A stretch of DNA of 64,000 bases, taken from NCBI GenBank assembly GCA_003254925.1, contig QANZ01055228.1, positions 62,001 to 126,000 on the forward strand, written 5' to 3'. This document shows, piece by piece, positions 12,206-24,859 of the stretch. This DNA comes from Chamaecrista fasciculata (lineage: Eukaryota; Streptophyta; Magnoliopsida; Fabales; Fabaceae). The notes beneath the pieces are model-generated. The model was given only the letters and a program-made list of their open reading frames with translations. It had not been told where the DNA came from and ran no database searches. Positions within the stretch are counted from its first letter, which is position 1; the number at the start of each line of letters is the position of its first letter. Both the position numbers and the translations under genes were made by a program.

Positions 12206-12864
12206 TTATTATTATTAATGTTATTATTGTTTCCGATTTTTTTCTGATTAGGATCAAAGACTGCAATGGCCATTCACTTCCTTCCTAAAGTAGACAAGTT
12301 TGTAACGTGCAAGCTTGTTATATGCTTAATTCGAATTCATGGAATCCATGCATGCTCATCTGGCAAAAGGTTCTTATAGCCTTATACTCTTATAAGCATA
12401 TTCTGTACTTCATAAAAAGAATATTAAATTAATTTTGTAAAAAAATTAAAAATGAAAATTTAATTTACTGAAAGTTGTGTTTGGTCAGTGTCATTTTAAA
12501 TTTTTTGAATAATTAAAAATTTAATATTTGTTTCAAAATTATTTTTTTGGATTATTATAAAGTTTTTACAATTATATATTTATGAAATTATACAAATATA
12601 TACACACATATGCATGTACGTATGTAAGTATAAACAGATGTGTCGTTGTTACACATACGTGTGTGCATGCGTATATATGTGTTTGTTTTACTACACGCGT
12701 GTAAATATGTGTTTACACTTAACATATGTTTATCTACACGTGTAAATATTGTTTTAACGTTTGAATTATTATAAAATTATTTCTTATCATATTCTATAAT
12801 GATAATAAAAATAAGTTGTGAGAAATTGTTTAAATTATCAAACAATCTTTTCTTTTTTTTTTAT

Positions 12865-12970
12865 TTTATATAAATTAAGGGTATCCACGATTGGGAACAG
12901 TAATTAATCCGTTTACGGCGAGTCCTTCACTTAAAGGCAAACGATTGATCACATAATACTTTTCAATCTT
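12865..12970 (-). mobile_element. SINE fragment
   Basis: The segment starting 'tataaattaagggtatccacgattgggaa' in spirit, through TCCTTCACTTAAAGGCAAACG and GATCACATAATACTTT, closely matches the tail half of the complete SINE at 14508-14708. The tRNA-like half is missing. Confidence 0.5.
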
Positions 12971-13200
12971 TTATTTTTTTAATATTAAAATAAACGAGTA
13001 CTTAAAGTTATTCTTTTATTTATCTATTACCACTCTTTAAAAGAATGTTAAATTTTAAATGTGGATAATCAAAACACTCCAAAATCATATTATATATATA
13101 TATTTGTGTGGGTGTGACTTGTGAGTGTGTATTTACATATAGTTTTTTTGGTATAATTGAGTTTTTTTTATTTATCTGTGTAATATATATATTTACTTAT

Positions 13201-13800
13201 TTTAAAAAATTTAGTTAACAAATAATTTTTTTCAACTTTTTATTTCTAAAAATAAAAAAAATATTCTCCAGGAATAGAATTGAAGAGTTTCGTCACATTT
13301 TAATTTGAAATAAGATAAATATAATAAACTTCGCTTGTTTGACAATAAAACGAGCGGTTTACTTTTTGGAACGATTTGGCTCGGTTTGCTGACGGTACCA
13401 ATTGAATAGAACAAGTACTCTTCGAAAACAATACATAGCTCTAAACTTGTTACGTTCGAATTTGAAGCAAGTCATACTCAATAATATAGAACCAAATGAA
13501 ATATTTTGCCAACATTTAGAGTCAATTTGAACATTTTGGAACATAATAGATCAAAATGAATATTAAGATATACATTTAAGACAAAAATAACCTTTTAACC
13601 TATTTATATGCGTGTGCTGACTGCTTATATATATGGGTGTATTAATGTATTTTTTTTAACTATATATAATATAATTATATTCTATGTTTTTTACTATCTA
13701 AAAACTATTTTAAAAAAATTAGTTAACAAATAAATTTTTTCAACTTTTTATTTCTAAAAATAAAAAAGGGTATTCTTAAGGAATAGAATTGAAGAGTTTC
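13201..13800. repeat. Pair of about 90-bp direct repeats
   Basis: Segments 13201-13291 and 13709-13800 share TTAGTTAACAAATAA, CAACTTTTTATTTC and GGAATAGAATTGAAGAG with few differences. They are direct repeats about 509 bp apart. Their origin is unknown. A segmental duplication or ends of a decayed element both fit. Confidence 0.6.
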
Positions 13801-14491
13801 TTATATTATGTTTTTTAGCATGTTTTATTTTTTTTTCATTATATTGAAAGAGAAGCAGCGACGGTTAAAGGAAAAAACAAATCTAGAAAAGTCATATACA
13901 TGCAATGAACTGGATCGATGGTCCTTGTAGGCTTTATTCATTCATTATACTAGGGCCTCTAGTTCCATAATGATTGGTATTGTTCACGTACAGATTCCTC
14001 TTTATCTTCTCGGCTGCTTTTGTTTTTAATTCTCCCTCTTTCTAAAATAATAAAACCTCAGGAAAAATGTGAAAAGAATGTAAATGAAAAAAAAAAGGAG
14101 AATTACAAACAAAAAGAAAACTTAAAATTTAGCTCACTTTTCAACTCGCTCATTGAATTTTAAAAAATTTGTTATTTTCAATGTAATTTTAAAAAAGGAT
14201 TTTGTTCATATAATTCTTTAATTTTATTCTTTTTATCTCTCAAAACATATTTTTAGAATTAATTTTAAATTTTAGTTTTAAATATAGAATGAAACAAGCT
14301 CATAAAAGACTTATACTATTGGTTTTTATATAAAAAAAGTTAGGAGGTATTTGATAGTAATATAAAAAAGTCCAAGAAGTGTTTTTCAACTTTTTCAGTT
14401 TTTTGTGTATTTTTAAAGCCCAAATCCTGCTGTAAAACAGGCCGAAACCAAATTCAGCTGGAACAAAACTCAATCAAGGGTGTGGATGTTG

Positions 14492-14724
14492 TTGACTTTT
14501 TATTTTTTATTTTTTATTTTTTTTTTGTATAAATCAAGGCATTCACTGTTGAGAATAATGACTAATCCCTCTACTGCGGGTCCTTCGCTTAAGAGTAAAC
14601 GGCTGATCACATAATGCTTTCTATACCCAAAGATAAGATTTAAACCTCCACCACTTGATTAAGGAACTAAGTGAAGAACCACTCACTAAATCATATTCGT
14701 GTGGTTGATTGACTTTTTATTTTT
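14492..14724 (-). mobile_element. tRNA-derived SINE, complete, reverse orientation
   Basis: Read on the minus strand, the element body (14508-14708) has an A-box-like stretch near its start, a B-box-like GAGGTTTAAATCTTATC, a conserved body (GATCAGCCGTTTACTC) and an A-rich tail. Sixteen-base direct repeats TTGACTTTTTATTTTT flank it (14492-14507 and 14709-14724). These are the expected SINE target duplications. The promoter boxes are degenerate. Confidence 0.65.
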
Positions 14725-14764
14725 ATTTTAAAAAGAATCCACATACATATCTACCTACATTCAG

Positions 14765-15285
14765 TTAAGTTAAGCCAAAATCTTATTTTGATCCCTCATA
14801 TTTGCTCAAAGTTCCGTTTTGGTTCCTCAAATTTTTTTCGTTCTGTTTTGGTCCCTCATGTTTGCTCAAGGTTCTGTTTTGGTCTCTCAAATTTATTTTG
14901 TTCTGTTTTGGTTCCTCAAGTTTCCAAAAAGTTTCACCGTTAGTCCCTGACTATTTTTCAACCACTTTTCCGTTAGAAAAAAAGAAAAAAAAAGTAACTT
15001 TCATCTCCCAATACTTTTACTCTTTGGCAATAAGGTCCTTCTCTTTTGTAAAAGAGCAAAAATGTTGGGAGATGAAAGTTAGTTTTTTTCTTCTTTTTTT
15101 TAACATAAAAAGTGGATAGAAAAGAATCAGGGACTAAAGGTGGAATTTTTTATAAACTTGATGGACCAAAACGAAACTTTGAGCAAACATGAGGGACCAA
15201 AACAGAACAAAAAAAATTTGAGGGACCAAAACAAAAGTTTAAACAAACATGAGAGATCAAAATAGAACTTTGGCCATTAAGTTAA
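14765..15285. mobile_element. MULE-like foldback MITE, 9-bp duplication
   Basis: Element 14774-15276 (503 bp). Long inverted arms made of repeated 'TTTTGGTCCCTCAAATTT'-type words start GCCAAAATCTTATTTTGATC and end GATCAAAATAGAACTTTGGC. An exact 9-bp duplication TTAAGTTAA lies at 14765-14773 and 15277-15285. The open frame through the left arm is a by-product of the repeats. Confidence 0.85.
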
Positions 15286-17066
15286 TTAATCGGAGTCTTT
15301 CTATTTCCAATTTATTGTACCTCTAACGGTCTAACCCATTTATGTTTGAGCCATTTTCCTCAACTTGCATTTTATTTTTGCCCGAATTCATATTTGATTT
15401 GATACAATCCACTATTATTTTAAACCGGCCACTGCAAATTATTTATTTAATTTATTGGGACATTAGATAAACGTGGAAATAAATAATTTAATGTCCCAAT
15501 ATACTATGTCAGATATTAAATTCTCAGTTTACCATAAAATAAAATAATTTATATTCCTTGTCAAATGTTACAGTTATGAAAATATAGTTAAATGTGAACA
15601 TTAATTTGGGCCTAATATAACACCCGTGTTAGGTGTTTTTTCTATTGATAAAAAAAAAATAATCTGGGCCTAATATGGATTAAGCTCTCACATCATTTTA
15701 ATTCCGTGTAGTTTTTGTTTTTGTCAACTAATTCCGTGTAGTTTTTCTTTTGGTCAGAAATTCCAAGTAGTTAAATCTCAACCTTTTGATAAAAAGAAAA
15801 ACCATGGGCTTTTTTGTATCCCATCTTCAATAATAGTTTAAAAACTCTTATATAATATTGCAGAAATCTGAACTTATTCACCAAAAAATATCTTAACTTT
15901 TAAGGACTACTAAACTCAGGCCATTCAGGACATAGGCCCATCTTTCTATTAGTTTATGCAAAAAAATAAAATAAATTTCCATCACTTTATTCTCAGTTTA
16001 AGTGACTTAATATTTTGTCGTTGATTTTAAGTTGACTTGTACCCTTTTTTTCAAATATATATATATAAACAAATTGACTTAGATCCATTTCATTTGCGTT
16101 TTTTTCTGATCAAATTATAATCTTGATTTTTTTATAATCAAACACATCTAATTACACTTATACCCCATATATATATACCTATAACTACCTATACTCTAAC
16201 ACACTCAATCACACATCACAAGGCTAAAATGGTAATTTACCTAAAATGGTCGACGGATTTTGTCAATGATCGACCGAATATCGTTCTGAGAATGCTATCA
16301 GGCCCGACGTTTGGTCTACCGATGCAAAAAATGGTCGACCGAATATCTGAAATGAGCCACATTGGATTTTTTTTGGGGTCCGGAGTGCTTTTTTACATTC
16401 TCTCTCATCTTGTGCCAAACGGTGGACCATTTTTTTTTGGTAGTTCACCGAATGTCAGGGCCTAATTTGAAAAAATACTACACTTTAGTCCTTTTGGTCC
16501 ACCATTTCGGAGGCAAAAATAGAATGGTCGACCAAACCAAATAAGCACCTCATAAGTTGCTTACGATTATAATCATATTTTCACGATTCCCAAGGCAAAC
16601 AGTGACACAATCTGATTTTTTTTTATTTATAATCACATCCAAACACACTTTGATTATAATCAAATTCATCTAACTTTTTTCTACTTTTTCCAACTTTTTC
16701 TTCCTTTCTACCCCTATACAATTTATGAATTTCCTTACCCTTCTATCTACCAACCACAATCATTACATACCCATTTCAATAATTTCACACCAAATAATCA
16801 ACTTTCATTCAAACATCAATACACAAATAATCAACTTTGATTATAATCATACTCTAATTATAATCAGAGCAGATTTTATTATAAGCGCAAACAAACGGAG
16901 CCTTATACTCATATTTCTTAACATATAGATACAATAGTACAAGAAATGTTTAGTCAAATTCATTTCATATTCATAAAATTGCACCTTTTTTTTAATTAAA
17001 AAAAAAAGCTTACAAGCATTCTCTCCTAGATATAACCTTGTTCAAAACACCATATATTTAGATTAG
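15286..17066. other. Intergenic DNA with a GGTCGACC-rich patch
   Basis: Mostly AT-rich and featureless. At 16229-16545 several copies of GGTCGACC-like words occur within an open frame of 78 codons with no recognisable similarity. This may be a decayed repeat. Confidence 0.35.
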
Positions 17067-17662
17067 GAATGTAATTTTTTTTTTTGCCACAAACATAATT
17101 CATTAAAAAACAAGGCAAAATCAAACACATTACAAATGAAAACAAAGCAAAATTAGCCAACTCCTGCCTAACATAAACAACACCACTAGATAGGAAATCA
17201 ACTAATGAAGGTGGGGGGTTTGCAACCCATCCAAGAGGACCCATCCTCGTGTTACACAAATTGGCAAGACAATCAGCTGCCAAGTTAGCGGATTTAGGGA
17301 TCCAACTAAAGCTAACCAGAACCAAACTCGGAAGCCGCTGTGGAATCCATAAGTCGCTGTTCCAGAGTCCTCGTCGCAAAAAAAGTCAGATCAGATCGAC
17401 GTCGTGGGAGCCTTGATCCAAGACGCCACGGCCACACAACTTTAGAAATAAAATAACACTCTCATAAAGAGAGAGAGGAGCCCTCACGGAGGAAGGATTT
17501 TCTACACTGAAAAAACAAAAGAGGGTCACCGCCACTGAGACAACGAGGACGACTCAAGGGAGTTTCGCACAAAAGTAAAGAATGAGAGCGAAGGGATGAG
17601 CGGCTAGACCTAAAATTGATGCGTTAAAATTTATGTTCACTATTGACGTTAGTGAATGTAAT
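17067..17662 (-). mobile_element. Non-autonomous LINE-tail element, copy A
   Basis: On the minus strand the body (17653-17076) has a pyrimidine-rich leader, a (CT)n box followed by TTTATGAGAGTGTT, and a segment coding for the end of a LINE RNase H-like domain (SFSWIPKSANLAADCLANL, then RMGPLGWV). It ends with a poly-A tail. Flanks match as TTAG(T)GAATGTAAT with a one-base indel (GAATGTAAT at 17067-17075 and 17654-17662). The frame over the RNase H-like part is still open in this copy. No reverse transcriptase is present, so mobilisation in trans is inferred. Confidence 0.75.
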
Positions 17663-17733
17663 GATTTATTTAGACTAAACATATACCAACTCGGTTCGGC
17701 CTCCCAATTCGACCTGACCCAATTTATATAATA

Positions 17734-17975
17734 GGGTAAATTACACTTTGGTACCTTGTGGTTTGGTCATATTTCACTTTGATACTCTGTGGTTTAAAAA
17801 ATGACACTTTGGTACCCTGTGGTATTCTCCATTAACACTTTGGTACCCTTTAGAGCTATTTTGTAATTTTAACCATAACAAATTTTACAAAAATTACATA
17901 TTGACCCCAAAAAATTTTCAAAAAATTAGAAATAGGTCTCACAATAAAAATTACATATTATCTAGGGACTAAAAT
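17734..17975. mobile_element. Partial MULE-like element, GGGTAAATTACACTTTGG end
   Basis: The left terminal part has four repeats of CACTTTGGTACCCTGTGG type. It closely matches 35221-35441 and, more distantly, 29786-30000. No complementary right end was found, so it is a fragment. Confidence 0.55.
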
Positions 17976-20440
17976 GAAAATTTTTAAAAAAGTTTTGTCA
18001 TTGAGTTATAAAGATGGAATAAGTGAAACTTACATACTTAAATATGCGTAGAGATCATTATTAAAAAAAGAAGAAGATATATGAATTTTACAATAACAGT
18101 CAGATATACACTAGCTATTAGCCAATCAGCCAAAGGTGTAATGTGGATCGGAATAATTGTGTGATTGTGAGAGGGTTTAAACTTTTTCCGTCAAAAATTG
18201 TATCGATGAAAATTTACCATTTTTAACATGCCAAAATTACAAATAGCAATAAGGTCATTCCAATAAAATCGTAATAAGTAAATCTTGAGACATGTTAAAA
18301 ATATTTGTGTGTTACTTCTTATTCCCTTTCTGTATTTTTGAGGTTGGGCTTCGGCCCAAATCAAAAAGTATGCCGGCCACAATCATATTATTACCTAGGG
18401 TAAATAAAATAGAGTAAATATTTATACTTGAAAGAAGATGAGATGCAGCCTAAGATTAAATGAATTAATAAGTTGATTTGTATGGCTCAGTGGTAGTGGG
18501 TTTAACTTGTGGCTCTAGTGGGCTGCTTAATTTGCTAATTGTCGTGTTTCAAAAAGAGGCAAGTGATTTGCATTTGCAAACAATGTTAATTAAGAAATTG
18601 ACTTTGTTTAAAATTAGGTACAAGTGAAAGCAACGCATGGGTTGCAAAATTTTCTCTCATATTCTCTATAGAGCTAAACATAGTGATGCCACTCGCACTA
18701 CCATGATTGCCTTTCTTAAGCTCTCTTCTTCATGACTCACCAATTTCCCTTTCTTTCATCCCTTACCTACAACTCTATATCTTTCTTTTGGATATGAAAA
18801 TGAAGCAAATCTTACAAGTACAATGCATGCAACTTTAGGAGCATTTATTATTGGCTTCTTGCATGTAATATCACAGCAAAATATCAATATTGTCATAATT
18901 AAACCGGATTAGACAATCCGATCAATTTGAGTAGTTATGGCTGCCCAATCTAAGGAGTGAGCTAAATTTTATAAGAAAGAAAATTTATCTTGATAGTTAG
19001 ATTATTTTAAATAAGATAGAATCGTAAATAGTTATTTGACTCAAATTGAATCAACGAATTGTCTATAAAACATGAGAACTATCTGAGTTAGTCCAATTGT
19101 TTTTTTTTCAATAGACCTTCAACCCATTACTTCAAGAGTTCAAGTACATTGTATGCAATTCTAGGCGCATTTTTTGCTTTCATGTAACATATATAAGGGG
19201 AAAATAGTATATATACGTACAGCTTTATAGCCTTTATGGGTATGCAAAACAAATAACTCATTTGTGTATTTTCTTTGTATGATATATTATTTAAGTAGAA
19301 TTGAACTAATTATTACCACTCAAATAGCTTTTATTATTTTTTATTTTGTATGTATACATTGTTTTAGTATTATAAAAGTTGATCAATAGATTTAGAGATT
19401 ACAACTCGGTAAGTAGGGTATGGCAAGTTGGCAACCATATCTGTCTGCCCTATCTCAAAATTCCCTCTCCATCCCTATATATCTCTCACATAGGTTTATA
19501 AAAAAGTAATTCATTTTGTCTGAAAAGAGATATTAATAAACATTAATAAGTTTTACAAAGGCAATAGAATATTGATTATAACTTCCGTAATAAGAAGAAA
19601 AATAGACCACAAGGTTGGCCACTAGGCCCTTCAGCAATTTTATTTTTAAGTTTAATTAATAGTTTATTCATGTTTTTATTTTTTTATAAACATAAAAAAT
19701 AAAAAAGATAAAGTAAAAAATATTTTTAAATTAATAAATCGGAGAAAAGCTTAATTATGTAATTCAGGGACAAGAATCTCATGGACATGATCCCTCTCTC
19801 ATTTCTAAAATTATGTTATAGAGATTTTATCTCTCATAGTCTCATCCCCATTTTTATATTTTAAAAAAAAAGATTATTTTTTTAATTTTATTGTCAAGCT
19901 TCCAAATAGAGCAACCCCATGCCAATTAAGCACATCCCTAAATAAAAAAAGTTGTGCAATCCCTACTTGGATCCCACAAAACTCTTGTCGACGAAGGCAC
20001 ATTATGCAACATGCACTGAGTCAAAAGTGATTTATTAGTGTTCTTAATTTCCAAAACATTATCTACCTGGTACTTTGTTAAGCCACGCGTGGCCTTTGCT
20101 TGGCTGCAATTTCTCCCCCTCACAATTAGACTTGTGCATATAATTTTCTTCCCAAAAGATTTGTTTCATTTATTTTGGAAAGTATATTATTAAAGAAGAA
20201 TATAATTATATGGGCCAAAAAAAAAGTAGAATATATTTTTTGATATATAGTATTAACAATTCATGGCTAAATTAATTTATTACTGTGTAGAATATATCTT
20301 GTTTTTGTTGTTTAAATTGGTATTAAGTTAACGAATTAGTCTTTAAATAATTAAATTATACGATTTAGTCTTTGAAAAATATAAATTATGTATAAAAAAT
20401 TAAATCATGTATCTCGATTATTTAAAGAATGATTCACTAA
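17976..20440. other. Intergenic DNA without recognisable features
   Basis: AT-rich. Short open frames (18191-18382, 19938-20123) show no similarity. A tRNA A-box-like TGGCTCAGTGGTAG at about 18484 has no matching B box. Confidence 0.4.
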
Positions 20441-20973
20441 CGACTCGGTAGGGGTGTTCGTCGGGCGGTTTGGGCGGTTTGAAAGGATTTTTCAAACCAA
20501 ACCAATGATTAAATTTCATTCATTAAACCAAACCAAACCAAACCAATAAACAGCGGTTTGGGCGGTTCGGTTTGAGCGATTTGAAGATAATTTATTGTTA
20601 ATTTTGTCACTAATATACTAATAAAAAAATATACAGTTATTCTCATAACTTACTAAAACACTAATAAGAAAATAAATATTATCCCTATATATAGTATAGA
20701 AGATTTTTTATAAATAATTAATTGAAATTAAAATTGTAGTTTACTAATATATATTTCTTCCTCTAACTTAATATCACAATAAGTTCTTCAAATATGGTAT
20801 GTTTTATATTGTATAAACTAACACAATTTTATATAATAGTAAGATGTATAATCACTCATGGCGCATTATAATATGTTATATATAATGTAATAATATTCTC
20901 ATTCTGTTATAAACAACAAAATGGTTTTCTACTTTTTTAGCAAAAATCATTAGTATATAACAACTTTTAACTT

Positions 20974-21010
<37 letters not shown>

Positions 21011-21275
21011 GGTGCAAATATTTTCAAACATGTAAATATATTTTCAATGTTGAATATTGTATGTATGAGTAATAGAGTATGACAAGGCCAAAAAAAAATA
21101 AATAAATAAAGTATGAGTTACCTAATGAGAATATGAGGTATGTGTATATATATAAGTAAATAAGAGTTTTAGCGGTTTGGTTCGGTTTGTGTGACGTTCA
21201 AACCAAACCAAACCGCTCATCTATCAGTTTGGTTCGGTTTGGTTTGGTTCGGTTTTGAACACCCCTACGACTCGG
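20441..21275. mobile_element. hAT-like element, TAGGGGTGTTCG ends, exact 8-bp duplication
   Basis: The 819-bp body (20449-21267) runs from TAGGGGTGTTCGTCGGG to GGTTTTGAACACCCCTA. An exact duplication CGACTCGG flanks it (20441-20448, 21268-21275). Subterminal GGTTTGG/GGTTCGG repeats at both sides are typical transposase-binding arrays. There is no transposase ORF, so it is non-autonomous. Confidence 0.92.
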
Positions 21276-22079
21276 TATAAATTAAATTCAGAGATTAAAT
21301 AATAAATTTTCTCATATTATTTCTCAATTGAGTCCCTGTAGTTTTAATTGTTTTGATATTATAGCGACTTATGAATAAGACTATAAATCATATGGCCTAA
21401 CTAAGTAACTACAAACTAAGCCGCCTTGTTTTTAATTTGGGTGGGCTTATGTACATAGCAAAGAATAATTTACGTCAGATTACTATATAAGTAAGATGTT
21501 GAACCTTTCCTTTGTGGCTTTAGCTCCCTGACTTAATTAAAGTGAGGCGTCAAATTGTTTGATACAATCATTCATACAAGCACTAAATCCATACTTGCAT
21601 AATCTTAATTAGATCTTTATGTGTTTGTTTGTTTGCATAATCACGATCTAGAAAAAGTTAAAGACGCTTAAATTAATAGGATTAATAGCAAAAGCATTGG
21701 AGTGGAGAGGCTTTGGATTTCAAAGATGATGAGAAAAAAAAAAAAAGGAAGAAGAGGACTATAGCATTCTGATATGTGAATCAGTAATTTTTTTCAAATG
21801 AAAAATGTGTGGCTCTATTTGAGCCATCAGATGAAGGTAACGGTCCAGATCTTTGGACAGCAGGCATGGTTTATCCATGCAAGTATTAAAATCACATTGT
21901 GGAGCTTATTAACTTGGACGTCATTGCTAATATTCTAAAACTTGTCGGTGTCTACGCTACATATGCATTAGAACTGATTTCTAAACCTCGATCTCCTTAG
22001 CACGAACTCCACCAAACAAAAAGACTCTACCTACTAAAGATAGAGTGTTATGTCCACGAATAATCGAAGAAGAAGAACG

Positions 22080-22082
<3 letters not shown>
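21276..22082. other. Intergenic DNA without recognisable features
   Basis: No gene or element ends seen. Confidence 0.4.

Positions 22083-22151
<69 letters not shown>
22083..22151. repeat. (GA)n microsatellite
   Basis: About 34 uninterrupted GA units, followed by a short AAT run. Confidence 0.98.
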
Positions 22152-22154
<3 letters not shown>

Positions 22155-24238
22155 AATAATAATAATTAAGTGAGTTCCCCCTAAGTGAGATCGAACTCCT
22201 TCTTCAACAAATAGAATGAATTTATTGAGATAGTGGGTAAACACTCCTATTTATAAGAGAGTGGATGAGCTCCCCAAAATCAAACTATCGTGAGATTTAT
22301 GTAAAATAACACTTTCACATAGTCCACTTTTCAATGGGTCAACCCATGACTTAATCGAACTTCCCATTAATATATATTTGAGCCTCAAATTTTACAAGTT
22401 AAATATATATATCTCAATTGAGTATATAAAGAACTTAGAACTCCATTATACAATTTTTAACTTGTTGTATTTAGATTTAAAACAAAAAATATATGATAAA
22501 TTTCACTTATTTTACAGTGAAACAAGAAGCAACATACTTTTAGGACTTGATTCATTTGTTGATAACTCTAACGGCTAGATGGAGAAAAATATTGGTTAAA
22601 AATAATATGTAGTTTTGAACTCATTATATTCAAATTTTGAATGAGAAAGATATGATTATACATTTAATAGTTTGATGAGACAAAAAGTAAAAAAGTATAA
22701 AAATATGTAGGATCAATCTAAAATAAATGAAACATTTTGAATCAATTTGAAAAATATTATACTTTTGGGACCAATATAATGTAAATATTTGGCCGAATGG
22801 AATTATATCTTGCTCGAACGCATAAAAAAATACACTGTGTATCCGATTGCTTTTGTTTGGTGTTGAATTGCAATTATAATGCCCAACATAATTTTAAGAT
22901 AATTTGCAATTCTCCATCTAATTAATTAATTAATCGTATTACTACGAATCCTCTATCATTTAAATTTCAAAAATTTAACTGTGCAAAATTATTAAATACC
23001 TTTTTAAAATCCTCTTCTACATCTTTCTCATTCAATCTTTATCGATTTTCAAAATAAATAAGTGATTATGAACAATGAGTGAGGAAACATTTATTAAATT
23101 AAGGAATAATAAAAGTCATTGATAAATAGAATAATAGATCAAGGAAGCTGAAAAAGAAAGAAAACAAAGATAGTTTAGAAATTTTACATAGCTATAACTT
23201 TTGAGATTTGCCCACCAAAACAAAAATTAATCAGATAATATAACGGCTTATTATTTTAATTAGGGGTCAATTTTGTGTGTGTTTGTGTGTGTGTGTATTT
23301 TAAATTAGATAGACATTGCAATTGGAGGCAAAGATCAAAGTGGATGTGTTATTTCTTTAAAAAGTACATTTTAAAAAAGCAAACGAACTTTTCTTTTACA
23401 ACACAAACTAAAACAGAAAATTATCATTTCAGATCCCAAGCTTGCGCATAAATAAAGCAAATAAATTCCCAAAAATTGATATTCTGGTGTAGTGGCTACT
23501 GGCTATATCATATTTTATGAAAGGACCGATATTAAAACCTGCGTGAGTATTCAGATAAGCAACACACTAAATTAGTTTAACTGCAGATAAGTTTACCCAT
23601 TTTTTGTTTGAAAGCATAATTTAGAAAATATTACACGCTTATCAATTTTGGTTTAGATATTTGTCATCCTTAATTTCTTGTGTGCAAGCATCAATTTGCG
23701 GCTATAGATCTTAAAATCCACGTGCACATATATAAATATACATGATCATTTGATTTTGATGCTTTTCAAAAATCACAAGCAAGTTTCATATGTAGCTTTC
23801 ATCTAACTTTCGTTCGCATGACCAATCATAATTTAACTTGGTCATATGGTAAAATGCAAATGCAAGCAATCATGTAAGGAAAGTCATTGTGTAAAATTAG
23901 AGGATAAATTAAGTGTTTATGACTGATTACTTAAGCTCTAGCACAACATCAGATAAAGAGATTTAAGTAAAGTTTTTATAAGGCGAGTTGCCTAATTATG
24001 AAATTATAATTATATGTAACATTGTTTAAATCACAACAACTCTTTAATTTTTTTTTTCAAAATTCAATTGAAGTTAAATACTAATATAGCAAATATTTCA
24101 GTCCTACATTAAATAAGATTTTCTTTTTAATTGATGGTAAAGAACACAATTTCAGCTATTTAGACAAGGTGCTATATGGGGTGGAGTGATGATTAGTAGA
24201 ATGTGATAGCATAGTTTGAGTAAATATGTTGTTAGATA
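22152..24238. other. Intergenic DNA with one decayed MITE half
   Basis: Around 22590-22800 the sequence resembles the right half of the GGCCAAAAC family seen at 11679-12205 (the same internal GAAT/GAGAAAGATATGATTATA words, then GGACCAATATAATG). No left half was found. The rest holds nothing recognisable. Confidence 0.4.
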
Positions 24239-24859
24239 ATTTTAATCAATGTTGTTAATATCGAACTGTTCAATGACTCGAACAAGTGTTCGGTTCATGG
24301 TTCGATCGGTTTAACCATCGGTCGAACTAGATGATGCAATAAGTAATAAATACGAATTACTTTTATTATATATAAAATTAAATAAAATATAAATATTATA
24401 TGCACACAATTAAAATTAATAATTCAAAATTTCTATTTTTTTTTGTTAAACTGACATAGAGTACGTTACAAGAATAATACAAAGACATAAAATAAACACA
24501 ATATAACATATATATATATATAGCTACTAGCTAGATAGATCATTAAATATAATAAATTTTATGCAAATCAAATAAATTGTTTTATAAAATAAAATAAATA
24601 AGTGAGTTTTATATCTAATTTCATTAATTTTTTTATTTAAAAGTTAAAATGTGAAATTATAAAAAAAAAAAGGGGTGGGTGGTTGGACCACTGGTTCAGC
24701 GGTTGGACCGTCGTTTCAACGATTTTGGCCGGTTAAATCCGGTCTAACTGCTAATTAGGTTTTTTGATTGAACCAACTCGTTCTAGTGGTTGGTTGACGG
24801 TTCAACGTAACCGGTTGGACTGTCCGGTTCGATCTGGTTTTAATAACACTGGTTTTAAT
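24239..24859. mobile_element. hAT-like element, GTTATTAAAACC ends
   Basis: Body 24247-24851. The left end is CAATGTTGTTAATATCGAAC and the right end, in complement, CAGTGTTATTAAAACCAG. The flanks ATTTTAAT and GTTTTAAT match at 7 of 8 bases. Subterminal GGTTCGA and CCGGTT words occur at both sides. It is related to the better-preserved element at 52650-53413. Confidence 0.72.

Noticed and set aside
14802..15119. 105-codon open frame rich in Phe, and similar frames at 51813-52016 and 52356-52559
   Set aside because: They run through MULE arms built of repeated TTTTGGTCCCT-type words.
18480..18560. Possible tRNA or SINE head (TGGCTCAGTGGTAG)
   Set aside because: No convincing B box or cloverleaf follows.
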